Assembly (NCBI GenBank): GCA_039796495.1
Contig: JBDKJQ010000051.1
Location: 1 to 12,965, forward strand
Reading direction: 5' to 3'
Source of the DNA: ARS1285 sp039796495
GTDB taxonomy: Archaea > Nanobdellota > Nanobdellia > Pacearchaeales > GW2011-AR1
DNA: 12,965 nt
Shown: piece by piece, positions 11,540 to 12,965 of the stretch
Position numbering within the stretch: the stretch's first letter is position 1
Layout: every line of letters starts with the position of its first letter
Notes under the pieces: model-generated
Database searches by the model: none
What the model was told of the DNA's origin: nothing
Seen by the model: the letters and a program-made list of their open reading frames with translations, nothing else
Program-made: the position numbers and the translations under genes

Positions 11540-12965
11540 ATGATCGAGAAGAAATTAGAATTTCCTGAGGAATCGATAAAGTTAGCGAGAGAAATCGCTG
11601 CGCGTTATAAAAAAAGATCACGATCAAAACGAGACCAAGCTGCAAATCTCTATGAGGGACATTTTCTTGAGATACTCTACGGATTTGACGAATCTATAAA
11701 AACAGGAAATTGTGGACGATATCTCCACGAAATTGTAAAAGAAGCTGACTGCTTTATTATGGCAGGAGTAACCTATCTCGTCGCACGCGAATGTGGATTG
11801 CGTCCTCAATTATACCATGCAACAGGAATGAAGAATCTCAAAGAAGGACAGGATTCATCAGAATTAGGAGCAGCAGATCATGCATTTGTCGTGTGTCAAT
11901 TAGGAAAGACGAGATTACAGATGGTTGATCAGTTCATGTCAGGATGGGGAAGAGTTACATTTATTCCAGAGGAAAATGCACTCACAATTTATAATAAAAA
12001 TAAAACGAAGCTTATCCGTCGAGAATATGCATGTTTAGAAGCACTTTCTGAAGAAAATTATCTGAATATGATGGAAAGAAACAGAACATCAGAAGGAGGA
12101 AGAGTTGCACTTTCGGCAACACAGAAACTACATTATGCAAGAAGAGCAGTGTACCTTACCTTTGACCCAACAAAAAATATGCTTACTTCTCGTACCTCTC
12201 TTCGTAGAGATCGTCCACTCAATGAAAAATTAACAAAAGAACTTGCAATTGAATTTTCTACTGCCGTTGCTGAGGACGGATCTTTTGATTTCTATGACGG
12301 AACTCTGTCCTACTTTAATGCAGAAAATATCGGATGGGTAGACCATACAAATGCCCAAGTACCGGTGTTGTTCCCGCTCAGAACTGCGAAACAATTATGG
12401 GATATATGGGATATGTGTGTAAGAGCAAGTGGAAGAAAGGCTGCAGTTAACCGATTAGGACATGCAAAATTGGAAGAATTACTAATAACTATAGGATGTG
12501 ATCGGATGCTCCAGATAAAACCAGATTCAATTGTCCATCAAACAATTACTGAAAAAAACCAGGAAGAAGAACTCAAAACAGTAAGACAACAATGTGAGCA
12601 ATCAGCGTCTGATTTTGTAGTAAGAACGCAGAATGACGAAACAAGCTATAAGGTTCTTCTCAGAAAAGCTCACTATATCCGTGAACAACAAGCAAGAAAA
12701 TCTCCTGAAAATCCTCGCGGTTTTATTTTTAGTGCAGAAGAACATGAGGCAGTGATCTATCAAGAACTTGAATCAGTGAAGCATAATTGCCAGATATATA
12801 TAGACAAAATAATAGAACTGGCAGAAGTTGAAGCACGTCTGCAAAAAAGAAGCAAATACCATGCACAAAGAAAAGTTGAAAAAGGAAAATATGCTCATAA
12901 CAAAAGCGTTCAATTTTTTGATGATTTGAGTGGCCTTAGAAATGTACAGAGTTTTCCAGAATGTT
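11540..12965 (+). CDS. Transglutaminase/papain-like fold protein, partial (runs off right edge)
   Basis: An ATG at 11540 opens a frame of at least 475 codons with no stop before the window end. A Cys-His-Asp core is visible in the N-terminal part: ADCFIMAGVTYLVARECGL (Cys71, then a helix typical of the transglutaminase-like superfamily), ADHAFVVCQLG (His114) and LQMVDQFMSGWG (Asp130). Order and spacing match transglutaminase-like cysteine proteases/hydrolases. The superfamily call rests on this motif pattern alone. Residues about 190-330 are unassigned (TFDPTKNMLTSRTSLRRDRP, FDFYDGTLSYFNAENIGWVD). After about 345 the protein is highly charged and helical, probably coiled coil, with Gln/Glu/Lys-rich stretches. 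No signal peptide is seen, so it is probably cytoplasmic. The TATA-like CTATAAAAT (11518-11526) is too close to the ATG for a leaderless start, favouring co-transcription with the upstream gene. Confidence 0.7.
   Translation, partial: MIEKKLEFPEESIKLAREIAARYKKRSRSKRDQAANLYEGHFLEILYGFDESIKTGNCGRYLHEIVKEADCFIMAGVTYLVARECGLRPQLYHATGMKNLKEGQDSSELGAADHAFVVCQLGKTRLQMVDQFMSGWGRVTFIPEENALTIYNKNKTKLIRREYACLEALSEENYLNMMERNRTSEGGRVALSATQKLHYARRAVYLTFDPTKNMLTSRTSLRRDRPLNEKLTKELAIEFSTAVAEDGSFDFYDGTLSYFNAENIGWVDHTNAQVPVLFPLRTAKQLWDIWDMCVRASGRKAAVNRLGHAKLEELLITIGCDRMLQIKPDSIVHQTITEKNQEEELKTVRQQCEQSASDFVVRTQNDETSYKVLLRKAHYIREQQARKSPENPRGFIFSAEEHEAVIYQELESVKHNCQIYIDKIIELAEVEARLQKRSKYHAQRKVEKGKYAHNKSVQFFDDLSGLRNVQSFPEC

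Overview
The window comes from an AT-rich archaeon. The evidence is archaeal/eukaryotic-type information-processing genes (RNA polymerase subunit Rpo7/RpoE, Spt4, ribosomal proteins S24e and S27ae), a TrmB-family regulator and archaeal-style TATA promoters. In most first genes the TATA box is centred about 26 nt upstream of the start codon, which implies leaderless mRNAs. Genes inside operons carry Shine-Dalgarno-like GGAG/AGGA motifs instead. The compact layout, many short unknown proteins, and no dephospho-CoA kinase gene within the rpoE cluster would suit a small-genome DPANN-type lineage, but that placement is inference.

Layout. Positions 1-339 (-) hold the N-terminal part of a dihydrofolate reductase/RibD-like protein, cut by the window edge. 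It is divergent from a complete rhomboid protease (413-1045, +), which converges on scpA (1058-2140, -), the kleisin of the chromosome-organising SMC complex. Positions 2141-3989 form a conspicuously AT-rich stretch: a 330-nt non-coding region with a promoter-like palindrome and inverted repeats, a TrmB-like regulator (-), a divergent unknown gene (+), and a second non-coding stretch. The two non-coding stretches share a 12-nt identity and a 13/16-nt similarity in the same order, so this stretch may be a small acquired island.

Positions 3990-7489 carry the expression-machinery genes, nearly all on the minus strand. They are S27ae, a tail-anchored mini-protein, an unknown 129-aa protein, S24e, Spt4, Rpo7 and a PIN-domain ribonuclease-like protein. 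A plus-strand PP2C-like phosphatase gene lies between S27ae and the rest. In transcription order the core is rpo7, an 18-codon micro-ORF containing a hairpin, spt4, rps24e, unknown. A large plus-strand membrane pyrophosphatase gene (7587-9560) follows, with K+-dependent signature residues and an unusual Asp at the gate position.

Positions 9611-10876 encode a two-gene unit of an HTH-containing helical protein and a PIN-like nuclease. A tRNA-Trp(CCA) gene follows at 10933-11003. The last part holds an unknown 147-aa protein and a large protein, running off the window, with a transglutaminase/papain-like Cys-His-Asp core.

The least explained parts are the putative island at 2245-3980, the HTH+PIN pair, the transglutaminase-like pair at the right end, and the rpo7-spt4 intergenic micro-ORF. 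No CRISPR array, transposase, rRNA gene or replication origin was seen.
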